From: Nocardioides gilvus
GTDB lineage: Bacteria > Actinomycetota > Actinomycetes > Propionibacteriales > Nocardioidaceae
Direction of reading: 5' to 3'
NCBI RefSeq assembly: GCF_003194605.1
Contig: NZ_QHKY01000002.1
Coordinates: 186,001-250,000 of the forward strand
Length of the DNA stretch: 64,000 nt
Positions within the stretch are counted from its first letter, which is position 1. Every line of letters starts with the position of its first letter. A program made the translations under genes and the position numbers. Below the pieces are notes generated by a model. The model was not told where the DNA came from and did no database searches. It was given only the letters and a program-made list of their open reading frames with translations. Shown here piece by piece: positions 63,310-64,000 of the stretch.

Positions 63310-64000
63310 TCATCGTCCTCGGGACGCCCGCGCCTCGCGTTCAGCCGTGGCGTGGGCGTCCGTACGCGCGTCGTACGACCAGAAGTCACGCAGCCAGAGC
63401 GCCGTGAGACCGACCCCGACCACGCAGGCGACCCCGCCGCTGACGACTGCGCCGCGCGGATTCCACAGGTCGGCGACGAACCCGCCCCGCACCTGACCCA
63501 TCCGGGGCCCCAGCGAGTAGGAGAGCATCTCGATGCCCGCCAGGCGTCCGCGCATCTGCTCAGGGATGGTCTGGTTCCACACGGTCCCCCGGAAGATCGC
63601 CGAGACCATGTCGGCGGCCCCGGCCAGGGTGAAGAAGGCAAAGGCGAGCCAGAAGCTCGGAGCCAGCCCGGCCAACGCGATGCAGGCACCGTAGACCGCG
63701 GCCGCGATCACGATCGCGCGCCCGTGCAGGTGCACCTGACCGATCCACCCCGAGGTGAGCGTCGCGATCAGCGCGCCCAGCGTGCCCGCTGCGTAGAGCA
63801 GCCCGAGCAGCTCTGGGTCGCGGTAGACCTCCGCGGCCAGTGCCGGAAAGAGCACCACGGGCACCGCCAGGAACATCGCGGCAATGTCGACGAGGTAGGT
63901 GCCCAGCAGGTCGCGACGCCGCACCCCGTACCTCATCCCCTCGACGATCGAGGCGATGCTGGGCGGAGTCGTCCGGCCGAGGTGCGGGTACGAACGCATC
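63310..64000 (-). CDS. MFS transporter, C-terminal part (cut by window edge)
   Basis: The last 229 residues or more of an MFS protein: LLGTYLVDIAAMFLAVPVVL, YAAGTLGALIATLTSGWIG, and FFTLAGAADMVSAIFRGTVW. The layout resembles EntS-type enterobactin exporters. The true start is outside the window; ATG-like codons at 63999 are internal. It shares the strand with the anchored-protein gene, separated by 84 bases. Confidence 0.87.
   Translation of the reverse strand, partial: MRSYPHLGRTTPPSIASIVEGMRYGVRRRDLLGTYLVDIAAMFLAVPVVLFPALAAEVYRDPELLGLLYAAGTLGALIATLTSGWIGQVHLHGRAIVIAAAVYGACIALAGLAPSFWLAFAFFTLAGAADMVSAIFRGTVWNQTIPEQMRGRLAGIEMLSYSLGPRMGQVRGGFVADLWNPRGAVVSGGVACVVGVGLTALWLRDFWSYDARTDAHATAEREARASRGR

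Overview
The window is high-GC DNA from an actinomycete, most probably a Nocardioides-type member of the Propionibacteriales. The evidence is the gene order ftsK, RodZ-like protein, rimO, pgsA, cinA, clgR and recA-recX, a LexA box of the TCGAAC/GTTCGG type, a PafBC-type recA promoter, an SsgA-family protein, the lhr-nei pair, and dnaK-grpE-dnaJ-hspR with a HAIR operator. The genus is inferred, not proven.

Region 1 (1-34.5 kb) is chromosomal core. It opens with the start of cydA, divergent from a BlaI/M56-peptidase pair behind a tandem operator array. Next come ftsK, a RodZ-like membrane protein, rimO, pgsA, cinA and clgR, then nei2 and lhr on the other strand. DUF3046-recA-recX is the SOS/DNA-damage locus. 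PPK2, a HipA-like kinase and DUF3037 overlap in one operon behind two spaced dyads. Sulfite reduction follows (sir, a small zinc ribbon, cysH, sirohydrochlorin chelatase), led by a short cysteine-containing leader peptide. Then come glyA, an endonuclease-like gene between two related inverted-repeat elements, an AidB-like acyl-CoA dehydrogenase, YihY and a K+ channel, cobU, cobS and cobT, five tRNAs (Gly-Cys-Val and Gly-Val), an aminodeoxychorismate-lyase-like gene, an SsgA-like gene ending in 28-bp tandem repeats, and a PGPGW membrane protein.

Region 2 (34.5-45.5 kb) begins at tRNA-Val(CAC) and its terminator. It is a leftward run of about a dozen tightly packed genes resembling an actinobacterial integrative conjugative element: an excisionase-like HTH protein, DUF4192, DUF4913, SSB, a secreted amidase, a VirD4-like coupling ATPase, an ArdC/M78-like protein and a VirB4-like ATPase. 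Integrase, relaxase and the membrane channel are missing, so it looks like a remnant or one end of a larger island. Its first gene has its Shine-Dalgarno sequence buried in an 11-bp hairpin.

Region 3 (45.5-53.4 kb) is a mosaic accessory zone. It holds a spacer of about 520 bp without genes, two small orphan proteins, an IS3-family element with inverted-repeat ends between two damaged genes, a truncated DUF4209 gene, an LRAT/NlpC-fold protein with a duplicated glycine-rich hydrophobic region overlapping an orphan partner, an AbiTii-like protein, an Imm8-like protein, two related peptide remnants and several unknowns. This is the most likely place for an undescribed defence or conflict system.

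Region 4 (53.4-64 kb) returns to the chromosome: an arginase-fold protein with a doubtful start, a membrane protein, a class II glutamine amidotransferase, a hemolysin III protein, the dnaK-grpE-dnaJ-hspR operon, and two MFS transporters (the second cut by the window edge) around a secreted or anchored protein. No CRISPR array or rRNA was seen.
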